This document shows positions 10,299 to 20,600 of a DNA stretch of 64,000 nt, piece after piece; position 1 is the stretch's first letter; each line of letters opens with the position of its first letter. The stretch covers positions 46,774,501 through 46,838,500 of the forward strand of contig NC_072896.1 in NCBI RefSeq assembly GCF_027943255.1, given 5' to 3'. Source of the DNA: Anastrepha obliqua. Taxonomy: Eukaryota; Arthropoda; Insecta; Diptera; Tephritidae. Both the position numbers and the translations under genes were made by a program. The notes beneath the pieces are model-generated. The model searched no databases. It worked only from the letters and a program-made list of their open reading frames with translations, and had not been told where the DNA came from.

Positions 10299-12005
10299 TC
10301 AGGTTCTAGTTTGCCTAGTTGTTCTCTGCCTTTGGAAAGGAGTTGGTTGAAAGCCATGTTCTTCCAACAATTTTTCTGCTATACGTATAAACCTTAGTAT
10401 ATCTGTAATAGGAGCTTTCTTTATTTCTTCCGGATCCAGTTGATCACGGTGGAAAATTTGCATTCTGGTTCTAGCCAGTGCAACGCACTCGCACAATAAG
10501 TGCTCCGTTGTTTCATCATCTTCAAGACAGAGTCTACACTCAGTGTCCCTGAGGAGTTGAATTCTGTTAAGATGATAGTTTAGATAGTAGTGGCCCGTAA
10601 GAAAGCCTACTATTTTCCTGATATCTACTTTTCGTAAGTTATTCAGTTCCTTTTTGTAGGTAAAGGGTCTAACCAACCTCTTGGCTTGACGAAGTTTCGG
10701 ATTATTTTCCCAGTAAGCTATTCTGAGAGTATGTTCCCACTGGTCTACCCTGGATTTAGCTTCCGCCCAGTTGATACCACAATATGGTTCTGGTCCTATA
10801 AGGTCTGATGTCGATCCAGCCCTTGCCAGTTCATCAGCAATTTCGTTACCCTCGATTCCAGAGTGACCTGGAACCCAGCAAAGTACAACCGTATTTTTTA
10901 TACTTAATTTTTGAAGATTGTTTACACATTCTTCCACTAGTCTCGACTCCAAAGAGTGAGACATTAGTGCTTTCAGTGCCGCTTGGCTGTCCGAATATAT
11001 AGTTATGTGGGCCCCTTTGATACCCCTTTTTAGATTTGTCAGTGCACAGATCGAAATCGCTTGGATTTCGGCCTGGAAGACACTGGGCCATTTGCCCATG
11101 GGTTTTGAAATTTTTGTGTTGGGTCCAAAGATCCCGGCACCAACTCCAGTATTTGTTTTTGAACCATCAGTGAACCATATTAGACTTTTTGGGTTAACCC
11201 AAGGTCCTCCAATTTCCCATTCATCACGGTCTGAGATAATTATCTCATAATTTCTATTGAAGACCCGTTTCGGAATCATGTAGTCTGTTACTGAACAGCT
11301 AATATCCTTATCCGGTATTTTTCTTAGAATACTCATATGACCAAAGTCACTGTATTCCTTATTTGACAAGATTTGCATTTTTAGTGCATTTCTGGCTGCA
11401 CATTTCCATATGAATATATGCAGTGGGGATAGTCCTACTATCGCTTCAATTGCGATTGTGGGACAGTTTCGCATGGCACCTGTTATAGACAAACAGGCCT
11501 GCCTTTGAAGACTTGCCAGTAATTTCTTGGCTGTTTCTTGTGTGGTTTTGGGCCACCAAACAAGGGACGCATAGGTGATGATTGGTCGAATCATCATTGT
11601 ATACATCCAATGGATCATTTTGGAGTCAATACCCCATGTTCTCCCCAGGAGACTGCGACATGCCCACATGGCTCTGGTGGCTTTATCTATCACCGATTTA
11701 AGGTGAGAGTTCCAATTTAATCTTTTATCCAGAACAACTCCTAAATATTTGACCTCATTGGAATAGTTTATATTTGTTCCTTCGACAGTAATTGAACCAA
11801 GGTCCAACTTATATCTGTTTGTGAAGGGTACAATAATAGTCTTGCTGGGAGATGAAGGCGTAGGTTTCTTATAATTTCGAACACTCAGGCACGAAACCGA
11901 GACAATTGGATGCATATGCTGCATCAGGCGACCCAACCCGACCAGGATTGTCCAGCAAACAATGATGATGACATGGATTGCCCACTTCTGTTTCAAAGAA
12001 TTCAT
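10299..12005 (-). CDS. LINE ORF2 C-terminus: RT thumb, RNase H and Cys/His motif
   Basis: A 568-codon frame, the longest intact one in the window, encodes the end of a non-LTR retrotransposon polyprotein. Residues about 50-110 are RT palm/thumb (VKYLGVVLDKRLNWNSHL). Residues 120-210 are the linker (MIRPIITYASLVWW). Residues about 277-400 are RNase H, with the catalytic set D280 (WFTDGSKT), E313 (FQAEIQ), D339 (IYSDSQAAL) and D391 (GNEIADELA) all present. A C-x2-C-x8-H-x4-C cluster spans C490-C507. The first ~45 residues do not look like RT, so the listed Met is probably not a natural start; the element is 5' truncated near 12040. RNase H points to the I/LOA group. The intact frame suggests a fairly recent insertion. 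Confidence 0.85.
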   Translation of the reverse strand: MNSLKQKWAIHVIIIVCWTILVGLGRLMQHMHPIVSVSCLSVRNYKKPTPSSPSKTIIVPFTNRYKLDLGSITVEGTNINYSNEVKYLGVVLDKRLNWNSHLKSVIDKATRAMWACRSLLGRTWGIDSKMIHWMYTMMIRPIITYASLVWWPKTTQETAKKLLASLQRQACLSITGAMRNCPTIAIEAIVGLSPLHIFIWKCAARNALKMQILSNKEYSDFGHMSILRKIPDKDISCSVTDYMIPKRVFNRNYEIIISDRDEWEIGGPWVNPKSLIWFTDGSKTNTGVGAGIFGPNTKISKPMGKWPSVFQAEIQAISICALTNLKRGIKGAHITIYSDSQAALKALMSHSLESRLVEECVNNLQKLSIKNTVVLCWVPGHSGIEGNEIADELARAGSTSDLIGPEPYCGINWAEAKSRVDQWEHTLRIAYWENNPKLRQAKRLVRPFTYKKELNNLRKVDIRKIVGFLTGHYYLNYHLNRIQLLRDTECRLCLEDDETTEHLLCECVALARTRMQIFHRDQLDPEEIKKAPITDILRFIRIAEKLLEEHGFQPTPFQRQRTTRQTRT

Positions 12006-12231
12006 TTACTATAAGGTTTGTCTGTCGTAGAGGTTTGTCATTCTAACTAAATAAGTTCAATACAAATTATGCTCGTAAGGCTCCTGTTGAACGTTCACTT
12101 CGTCATTTTAATGAGATCTCGAACTCGGCCACGCTAGATTTCTCAATATCCCAGAAAGAATTTGCTGTATGTATTTTTCTGTTATAAATATTTTTTAGTT
12201 TATTTAGACGTCAGTTTGTAATTTAATTATA

Positions 12232-14218
12232 CAAGGTGGCGCAAAACTAATTATGCAATTTGGGGTTTGAATAATTCTTTTACTAAATAAAACAAAAATC
12301 GCTATGAGTAATAAAAGTCTTTATTTTGATCTTTACGCATTCCATTGCTTGTCTGTTAGCCGTTGTCTAGTTCACAAGCTTCAAATAAAGGATGATCAAT
12401 TTAGAGATGTCGGATTTTAATTTGGTTGTGCAACCTTTATTACTTTTGTGTAGAATCATTTATGATATTTATTTTTTAAAGATAATCATGGCGCTATAGC
12501 ATTCGCCATTCACTGTTACATTGGCGCCAGCCTCGTCTTTGAAGAAATATGGCCCGCTGATTCCTCCAGCCCATAGGCCGCACCAAACGGTTGTTTTCAA
12601 TGAATGTAATGGTTGCTCTTGAATTGCTTCAGGTTGATCTTCAGCCCAAATACGACAATTTTGCTTATTGACGTAACCATTAATCCAAAAATGGGTCTCA
12701 GCGCTGAATGGTTATGTACACTACAGGTTGACCTGAGCGCCCGATGAATACTTTTCACAGAGCGTCGATTATATAATTATCGATTCGTATTGCAGTTGTA
12801 CGATTTGTAAATGTTGTTGAGGCCTAAGTCTTTCCATGATGAAATGTCAATGAATACTGAAACAAATTATGTATTTAGTTTGACAGTAGTCAGGAGTGAT
12901 CTGTCAAAAAAATCCTATTGGAAAAAGTACTTCGAATCTGATCACCCCTTATATCAGCTCAGTCCATAAGTTTGTGGGTTTTTCAAAGATGGTTTTAAAA
13001 TGAATAGAAAAGATGTTTAAAGTATTTATTAATCAATAATATATTTTCCTTCATTATTTACAATGTCTTCCCAACGTTAGGCAAATTTTTAATTCCCTGC
13101 GCAAACAATTTTTTGTCCTTGGAGCCAAAATACGCTTCCATATCCCTTTTTATAGCTTCTTTTGAGGAGTAGTTCTTGCTACTCATATGGGATTGAAGTC
13201 CACGGAAAAGGTGATAATCACAAGGTGCAATATCCGGAGAGTATGGTGAATGCGGCATTAGCTCCCATCCGAGCTCGTTCAGCTTGCCTTATGTTTGCCT
13301 TGTATGAGGTCTTGCGTTGCCGTGGTGAAACAAAACTTTGCGTCTATTCACTAAAGACGGTCGATTTTTGTTAAGTGCCTCACTCACGTTTGATAGCTGA
13401 TGGGAATAATAATAAGCAGTTATCGTCTGGTTTGGTTCCAGAAGTTCATAATATACAATACCGGCCATATCCCTCCAAATAGACAGGAGAATCTTCTTAT
13501 TTATCTAACCATTGGCGTTCGCGAACAGGATTATTGTAAAGGACCCATTTTTCATCACCAGTAACGATACGGTTTTAATTCTCAAGCCGTTGCAGCAGCT
13601 AAGACCACACATTCACTCTCTGCTGAAGGTTCGCGGCGGAAAGTCTAAGCGGAACCCATTTTCCCAGCTTTGAAACCTTTCCCAACTTAACTAGGTGCCT
13701 GTGAGCTGTTCCCTGCGATGAATTTAACCTCTGAGCTATCATATCGACTGTCAAATTTGGCTCAGCTTCCACGAGTTCGAGCAAGGCGTCGGAGTTAAAG
13801 ACTTCAGGACGACCAGCGCGCGGGGCATCCTCCACGTCGCAGTTACCACTTCGGAATTTTGAAAACCACTTTTGCGCAGTCCTTACACTCACGGTATCCT
13901 CTCCGTGAACAGTGTTTATTTCTGCAGCAGCAGCTGTTACATTTTTACCACTTTTATAAAAAAAAAATACAAATACAATCCGAAGATCCCATTTTATTTT
14001 TTAACAACACGTGCAATCCGCGATTAAAATCACTTGTTGAATGCACAATATATCAAAGAAAATATGAATAGTTCCGTTATATTCCGCGAATCATTTTTTG
14101 TATGCAAAAATCGTGCAAAAATGAAATTATGGGTAAAATACGCACCAACTTATGGACTGACCTGATTATATGAAAATTTCAAATCTTACGATTGGGTGAT
14201 TAACTTTGCGCCACCTTG
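12232..14218 (-). mobile_element. DD41D-type mariner remnant, interrupted by a second mariner
   Basis: The terminal repeats CAAGGTGGCGCAAA (12232-12245) and its reverse complement (14205-14218) are flanked by TA (12230-12231 and 14219-14220). Inside, the minus strand (about 12490-12720) reads as the middle of a mariner transposase: AETHFWINGYVNKQNCRIWAEDQPEA then TTVWCGLWAGGISGPYFF and VTVNGEC, the region after the first catalytic Asp in the DD41D family. The rest is deleted. The span includes a nested mariner at about 12952-14166. Dead. Confidence 0.75.
12952..14166 (-). mobile_element. mariner (DD34D, mellifera-like), nested, decayed
   Basis: The ends TCAGCTCAGTCCATAAGTTT (from 12954) and rc TCAGGTCAGTCCATAAGTTG (to about 14165) are inverted repeats near TA dinucleotides. 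The minus strand encodes an N-terminal HTH region (13599-13892: SVRTAQKWFSKFRSGNCDVE, APRAGRP, AQRLNSS) and a C-terminal catalytic region (13058-13258: PYSPDIAPCDYHLFRGLQSH) with the third Asp. Frameshifts separate them. The YSPDxAPxDYHLF motif is the mariner signature. The length (about 1.2 kb) is near full size, so decay is by point mutation and small indels. Confidence 0.85.
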
Positions 14219-14220
14219 TA

Positions 14221-15239
14221 AAATAAAGTGAAAACTGCGACAGATTTGTCTGCGATTGGGATACTTAACTGGGTAAACCTCATAAAACAAAGAAAAAACT
14301 ACGAATGCTTTGGTTCAAATTAAAACAATGAAAGCAGTTTTAGGTCCATATCAAAAAGGAGGAAAATTTAATGATAAGAATTTTAAGCGCTCCCCATGTA
14401 ATCCTCCTCTATATGTACAAGTATTTTTACATTTTATCATTGTCACTACTCTTAAATGCAATGCATTTTAGCTTGCTTCAAGTACGTTTAAGTACAATTT
14501 TTTTCCAATCCATTTAATTTGTAGTACATTTATCTGAAACAGAAACCAAAACAAATCCTTATAAAACGAATTGTATTTGCACTTACACACACATACCCGT
14601 ACATATTTACACACCTATTATATGCGCATACATAGACATACATAAAAAATAAAAAGTAACAAAATGAAAGTAGCAGCATGGCAAGAAAGGAATAAAAACG
14701 AAAATAATGGCAATTTTCAAATTTAGCATGTATTGCATTCTATTCTGTGCTTAAGTGTGTATGTATGTGTGTTTGTACATTGGTAAGGATACGTACGTGA
14801 AAGCTATTGGAGCCCAGTGGCTGGAGGCTGTAGTAATGGGGCAATTGGCATGCAGCAAGTGCAAGTCGGTAGCAAATAGCTGGCAGCAACAACAACACCA
14901 AAATAGTCATATGCGTACGTTTGAGTGCAGGAACGTTTGTGGCTTACAGCATTCAAACACTCTGCTCTCCCTGCAGTAAAGACGATAGTTGTGACTCCGC
15001 TTCAAATGTAGGAGCGCCAGTAAGGGTTAAGCTAAAATTCTGTCTTGTTAGTGTTGTATGCAGTCTAAGTAGAATTAGCTCAAAACAAGAAAAAATGCAG
15101 GCGAAGTGCCGTACTGGTAGCGACGCAGATTAGGGTCTAGTTTTAACTTTGAGATAGATCTTTTTTTACTTTAAGGAAAAATTAAACTCATTTACGACAG
15201 TTTCTATATATATTCCGTCAAAAGAGTACCGTAAAAGTA
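14221..15239. other. unassigned spacer
   Basis: A+T-rich, with short TATG/CATA-type repeats at 14625-14645 and 14745-14775. It contains two overlapping short frames with no recognisable product. Confidence 0.4.
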
Positions 15240-16710
15240 AGTCCAGACATCAAAGTACCTCTTAAACGCGTTTGAAGAGATCTTCTTCAGCTCTTTCAAC
15301 GGAGTCTGCGGAGTGGCTATTTAAGTTTTGGAAAAGGAAAAAGTCACAGGGGGCTTACTCACCCAAATACTGTGGTTGTTCGATGATATTTGTCGAGTTT
15401 TTGGTCAAAAAAGTGTTCAAAATATGAGCCTTGTAAGACGGTACGTTATCATGGTGCGAGTGATAGTGAGTTTTCTTTCCACAAATAGGGCCGTCTCCTA
15501 CGCACATTCTCCCCCAAACGTCGCATAACTTCCAAATAATATTTTGAACCCTTCTGCCCGTCCTAACGTATGGCGCAGAAGCTTGGACGATGACAACATC
15601 CGATGAAGCGACGCTTGGAGTGTTCGAGAGAAAGATTCTGCGTAAGATTTTTGGACCTTTGCACGTTGGCAACGACGAATATCGCAGACGATGGAACGAT
15701 GAGCTGCATGAGCTTTACGACGACATAGACATAGCGCAGCGAATAAAGATCCAGCGGCTACGTTGGCTGGGTCATGTCGTCCGAATGGATACAAACGCTC
15801 CGGCTCTGAAAGTATTCGATGCTGGTGGTAGCAGAGGAAAGGAAGGCCTCCACTGCGTTGGAAAGAGCAGGTGGAGAAGGACTTGGCTTCACTTGGTATG
15901 TCCAATTGGCGCCGGTTAGCATGAGAAAGAAACGACTGGCGCACTTTGTTAAACTCGGCCAAAATCGCGTAAGCGGTTATCGCGCCAATTAAACAGAAGA
16001 ACCCTTTGGAGCAAATTCTGAGTGCACAACACCTCGATAATCAAAGAAAACGAGTAGCATGACCTTCACTTTTGACCCACTTTGACGTAGTCAGCCGCCT
16101 GCGGACCATTCAGCCGCGTGCTGACTAGCTTGGACGTCAAACTCATATACCCACGTCTCATCACCTGATGCGCTCGATATACGCTGGGTCCGAATTCACT
16201 TGCTCAGCCACCTTCATATCATAGGCAACCTTCTTCCGATGAATTTTTTCAAAGAAATTCAATTCTCTTGGAACGAGACGCGTCTTGGAGTCTCATGCTC
16301 AATTTATGGGGTAAAATGTGGCGAATTGATTCGTGAGACACGCTAAGGTCACGAGGTACCTCCCTCAAACTTAAATGATGGTTTGATGATTTTCCAGCTC
16401 CATTTCCTTGACTTTGTCGTCGTTTTCATCTGTTGAAGACCTTGATTGGCGACAAGATCGGGGCAAACCTTCTACGACTTCTCGACCCTCTGCACAAACC
16501 TTATACCACGAGTTTTTGGTAAAGCACACTCGTTATAGGCTTTCTGCAACATTTTCAACGATTCGGCACACGCAATCTCGTTCAAAACATACAATTTAAG
16601 ACAAGTTCTTTGTTCGATATTTTTATTGCTAGTGAAAATCGCAGAGCACACCTGCGGTTGACTGATATAATTAAATGCCAAAAACAAGCTAATTGACAGA
16701 CACTAAGGAG
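15240..16710 (-). pseudogene. mariner transposase remnant (DD34D), split by an RTE LINE
   Basis: The two halves lie on either side of 15546-16006. The upstream half (16710 down to 16007, minus strand) has the N-terminus (NKNIEQRTCLKLYVLNEI, LKMLQKAYNE) and the first catalytic block (GDETWVYEFD), then VKVMLLVFFDYRGVVHSEF. The downstream half (15545 down to about 15240) resumes with SKYYLEVMRRLGENVRRRRP and HHDNVPSYKAHILNTFLTKN. The reading rejoins across the insertion. Multiple stops and frameshifts make it non-functional. A related remnant is at 34960-35435. Confidence 0.75.
15546..16006 (+). mobile_element. RTE LINE 3' end, nested, with 8-bp target duplication
   Basis: The plus strand encodes the RT C-terminus: LTYGAEAWTMTTSDEATLGVFERKI, DELHELYDDIDIAQRIKIQ, LRWLGHVVRM and GGSRGK, then a damaged tail. 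The frame starts mid-domain (5' truncated). GAACCCTT occurs at 15546-15553 and 15999-16006, a target-site duplication. Copies of the same family are at 22460, 41800 and 51701/54336. RTE assignment rests on the RLRWLGHVxRM...GRPxxRW motif order known for that clade. Confidence 0.8.
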
Positions 16711-16789
16711 GGCAATTGTACCAACATTACAGCAAAAAAACAAGTTTAGATATGCTTGCATGTGTAACGCGCGCTTTTAAAATGAAGAC

Positions 16790-16978
16790 TTCTCGATATC
16801 GTTTTGACAGAATGTAAAGTTTAATCAAACTCATCATTACTGGAGGCGAGACGCGGGCTTATGAGTAAGAGACGAGAGATCAGCCGAGTGAGTAGAATGC
16901 TCCGAATGACCAAAAAACCATGCCGTTTATAGTCAAAAAAGAAAGCGATGCTCACGGTTTTTGAGGATTACAACGGTA
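16790..16978 (+). pseudogene. mariner fragment, first-Asp region
   Basis: The plus strand near 16835-16975 reads like IITGDETWVYEYD...EWxxxxEPKP...KKAMLTVFEDYNGI, the central part of a mariner transposase, with stops. The orientation is opposite to the preceding mariner remnant. It ends abruptly at about 16978, where a Tc1-like fragment begins. Confidence 0.5.
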
Positions 16979-17290
16979 TTCTATGCCTAGTATGCGATAT
17001 ATTTCTTTCAGCAAGATAACGCAACGATCCCTATCCCACGGAGTAATAAAGTGGTTTAGGCAGCAATCGATTTCTCTTTCGCAGTGGTTAGCATGTAGCC
17101 CCAATTCGATTCCCATGGGGCATCTCGGATCGCAGAATTTGTAATAACAACTCTCTACTTTTTGTACAATTACGGAGTGCAAATTGAAGACTACGAAAGT
17201 TTGGGCTGAAATTAGTGCGGTAATGCCTCGATACTTAGTAAATGTGGAAGCCAAAAAGAATATTTGAACTGATTTAAAAAGATGAAAAAT
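16979..17290 (+). pseudogene. Tc1-like transposase C-terminal fragment (DD34E type)
   Basis: Plus-strand frames read FFQQDNATIPIPRS (second Asp block) and, after a frameshift, KWFRQQSISLSQWLACSPNS, then KTTKVWAEIS...RYLVN, the layout of a Tc1-type C-terminus (QQDNA...KWF...W.A.SPDLNPIE). The DLNPIE block itself is corrupted (NSIPMGHLG). Confidence 0.5.
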
Positions 17291-17424
17291 CCAGCAAGAT
17301 TAGACCAGTATATCGTCTGCTATCATTGCTTCAATAATTAAGTCTTTCAAGCAATGACAATTAAGTCTTTTCAGGATAAAGGAAATATATAAGTTTTGGG
17401 GAAAAAGGAATCCAATATTTTCCC

Positions 17425-17640
17425 GTAACATTTTTTGCGCAAATGGTTTCAAACTGCTTTATGCTCGATCTTTAGCTCCTGGGCGATGCTACGACTACTA
17501 GCCCGCCGGTTAACTTTGATTATTTGTGTGATTTTATCGACATTTTCTACGACGGGCCTACCTGTGCGAGGTGCATCTTCAACATCAAAAATGCCTGAAC
17601 GGAATCGACCAACCGATTGGGTTTGGCGGCTGCCGTAGTC
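17425..17640 (-). pseudogene. mariner N-terminal HTH fragment
   Basis: The minus strand reads GSRQTQSVGRFRSGIFDVEDAPRTGRP followed by IIKVNRRASSRSIAQELKI, matching the second HTH and GRP linker of mariner transposases. A stop follows and no catalytic region is found. Confidence 0.6.
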
Positions 17641-18249
17641 TAGTGAATGTGTGTTTTTGTAAAATAAAAAATGTCATGTCAATGCGGTCGGTTGTATAGG
17701 TCCTGTCGTCATTTGCGTGTTGTAGTTCAAAGTATATGTATAGGTATTTGTGCAAAGAACTTCAATGTCAATAGCAGCGTGTTGCATTCTCAATTTTCAT
17801 ATTTTTATGTGCACGTAAATTCCATTCGTATTAAATTCAAATTCATAAAAAGCAACCAATTTCATATTACTTTTTGTAGTTGTATTTGTAGATATATAAG
17901 GGAGTTTCTACCATTTCCTTGAATAAAAATGATACGAGTATGTGTATGTATGTGTGTTGTGATGCATGTGTTTTCAGCTGAATTGGATTGTTAAAATGTT
18001 TACATAAATGTATGTATGCATATGACAAAATACACTCTGTTGCAAAATTATACGTCCGATCAGATACTGCCAACCACTGCAAGCCGGTAAGTGTTTCGAT
18101 GACACATTTTTCAGGTAACTGAAGCGATACAACTTACAAAAAGGTACTGTATGAATCGAGTGTTCTTTAAGAGCTCGAGCACTTGAAATGATAATACAAA
18201 ACAGAAATGTTGTTGGAATGAATTTGTTTCATTATAATCTGGTCGATAA
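17641..18249. other. unassigned spacer
   Basis: A+T-rich with GTATG-type repeats near 17940-17960. On the minus strand at 18040-18075 it reads GGACGTATAATTTTGCAACA, possibly an element terminus, but no partner end was found. Confidence 0.35.
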
Positions 18250-18480
18250 TTTCATGGTATTTATTTTTTTGAAAATGATATCCGGCATATGTTCGTCGCA
18301 TCTATGACTACTTTTTCCAATTAATCTGGCCGTAAGGCGTCAATGGTGGCTTGAATATTGCAATAAATCGATCGATCGGTAAGTTGCGCTATCTTGGTGG
18401 AGCCAAATGGCGCAGATGTTTAGCTGATTAATTTTTGGCTCAACAGCGCTCGCCATTCAGCGTAACGCCATTCTTGACGA
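18250..18480 (-). pseudogene. short DD41D-type mariner fragment
   Basis: Frames on the minus strand include NGVTLNGERC (about 18450-18480) and CAIWLHQDSATYRSIDLLQ (about 18370-18415), matching the region leading to the second catalytic Asp (NGERY...IWFQQDGATCHTA...TIDLL). It is heavily degraded, without ends. Confidence 0.45.
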
Positions 18481-18676
18481 ACGATGTTAAGTGCCCGTAT
18501 TTTGGTTGGTGTTGGAAATTCAATGGCTTTTTCATTATATTCCACATCTGCATCGGTGTCATACTCAATACGAGTTTCTGCTTTTGCATCTGAAAGATTT
18601 TCCTCATATGGGGCGCACTTAGGACTTTCATCTGAATCTGCCGGAAGTGGTTCCACGTACTCAATTCATACATCAC
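18481..18676 (-). other. acidic open frame of unknown origin
   Basis: A minus-strand frame continuous with the mariner fragment reads ADSDESPKCAPYEENLSDAK then DTDADVEYNEKA. It is rich in Asp and Glu, unlike mariner. It could be an element's linker, a captured host exon piece or chance. No function is assigned. Confidence 0.25.
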
Positions 18677-19039
18677 AATTTGACATTGCCCAAGAAGACG
18701 TACTTTCGGTATGTTTCAATCTCTGTTTGACCAAGGAGAGACATTTACATAAGCGTCTCTTGTACGTCAAACCACTGGTTTGATACAGTCCAAGCCATAC
18801 ACAATTGGTTTTTGAGAGAGCGCAGTTGGTTGTAACCGGTTACGAACGCGTGATCGTGAGTGACCTCATGTCCGCCTTATGCCACGGGCTAAAGAACTAT
18901 CTATTAATGCAGAACGGATAACCAATTAGGTTCCACTACTTGAGGCATCATTTGGTTTCTCATTATTGAATCCGCTCTAAATTTACCCATTAAGTAAATA
19001 TTTAGTAGATCATGAGGAGCGGATCAGCTAAGAACACGG

Positions 19040-20600
19040 AATGCTTCTGGTTCTATGAAAATGTTCGCTGGCCCTCCTGTTGTAAGCTCTTGCCCAACTA
19101 TGCAATACAGCATTTTTCCCCCGTGTTCAGTCCTCTCGGCAGCATAGGGCCTGGACAAGACTCTTCCATCTTACACGGTTCTGTGCTGGTGTTTTTGCAT
19201 CGTCCCATGTCGGCATCTGCTAGTTCGCGCAGCATCGACCTTTTTGGTCGACCGCGACCTCTGCTCCCTTGCGGGTTCCCGTCAAGTGCCATCCTCGTGA
19301 TGCTATATGGTAGTTTTCTCAAGGTGTGACCTATCCAGCGCCACTTTCTGCGTTTGATCTGCCTAAGGATGGTTTCCTCGTTCGTTAATCTCCACAGTGC
19401 TTCATTATTGATGGTGTTTGGCCAGAATATTCTGCAGATGATGCGGAGGCATTTGCGGATGAAGGACTGTAGTTTCTGTGTGATGGTGTTAGAGACCAAC
19501 CATGTTTTGCTTCCGTACAACAATACGGATTTTACGCATGAGCCGAATATTCGTAGTTTAGTGCGCCTGGAGATTTTCGAACTACCCTAAAGTGTATGCA
19601 TTCGCCCGAAAGCCGCCCTTGCTTCATTTAGCCTTCAGTTGACATCTTTATCTGCTCCACCATCTGCCATGATGATTCAGCCGAGGTAGCAGAAGCTTTC
19701 AACAAATTCCACTGGGCATCCGACTAGTTAGTCTACCTTTCAACTCAGTGCCAGCCATATTGCACCTCGTTTGATAGTGTCAAAGGCCTTCTTAAAGTCT
19801 ACGAAGAGCATGTAGAGCGCCACTTAACTGATTGATCTACTATAATTCGAACTGTGTTCGCTTTGGTGAGGGCGAAAACTAGCTTGGTCGTCTCTTAAGG
19901 AGCGTTCGATATATTTGAGCCTGCTTTGTATGATCAGTTTGTAGATGGTTTTAAGTAGGGTTATTCCTCGCCAGTTGCCGCAGTCACGCAGATCGCCTTT
20001 CTTGGGCATCTTCACTATCATGCCTTTTGTCCCAGACGGCGGTGATGTGGGAATGAAGAATTCTCGCTGATACTTGCGGGTCGGCAGTCATTAGTTTAGG
20101 CTGTATGCCATCTTCGCCCGCGCTTTTGTTGAGCTTCAGCTTCTTAATTGCATCCTTAATATCCTATAAGCTGGGGCATGCTGTTGTTTTTTTATTGCTG
20201 GTTGTTGTGCTGCCCACTTCAAAGCTAAGTGTACTGCTAAGAGCAATGTTGCTAGTTGCTTCAAAGTGTTCATTCCATCTGCGGATCTGGTTATCGTTGG
20301 AAGCCAGCAAAGCACCATTTAGGTTTCTGATCGGCTGGTTGCTGTTACTCCGCTGGTTGGTTAGGCGGCCAACTGTTCGGTACAGCTGTTTCGTGTTGTT
20401 TACTCCTGCTGCCGCTTCGGCATCGCTAGCAAGGTCTTCAACAAACTTTCTCTTATCGTTTCAGGCCGGTTTCTTTACTTATTTCGCCACCTCTCTTTAG
20501 GTTGGCCGAAGGGAGCCATCGCTGATAAGTTGCATCATTTAGCGCAGAAACGAACGTAAAAGGCAACTTAATAGGGGTACGAAAAAAAATACCCCTCCTC
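19040..20600 (-). pseudogene. RTE-like LINE remnant, RT domain to C-terminus
   Basis: In minus-strand order: an N-terminal linker KQLYRTVGRLTNQRSNSNQP (about 20370), RT motif 1 DIKDAIKKLKLNKSAGEDGI (about 20120-20160), RT motif 2 KMPKKGDLRDCGNWRGITLL (about 19955-20010), and the C-terminus in frame 19098-19523 (MLYGSKTWLVS, LRIICRIFWPNTINNEALWR, KRRKWRWIGHTLRKL, GRGRPKRSM). The catalytic FADD region is unreadable and there are many frameshifts. It is a separate subfamily from the RTE copies at 15546 and 51701. Confidence 0.7.

Noticed and set aside
16952..17254. Minus-strand 100-codon Cys-containing frame
   Set aside because: It is the antisense of a Tc1-like transposase fragment readable on the plus strand.
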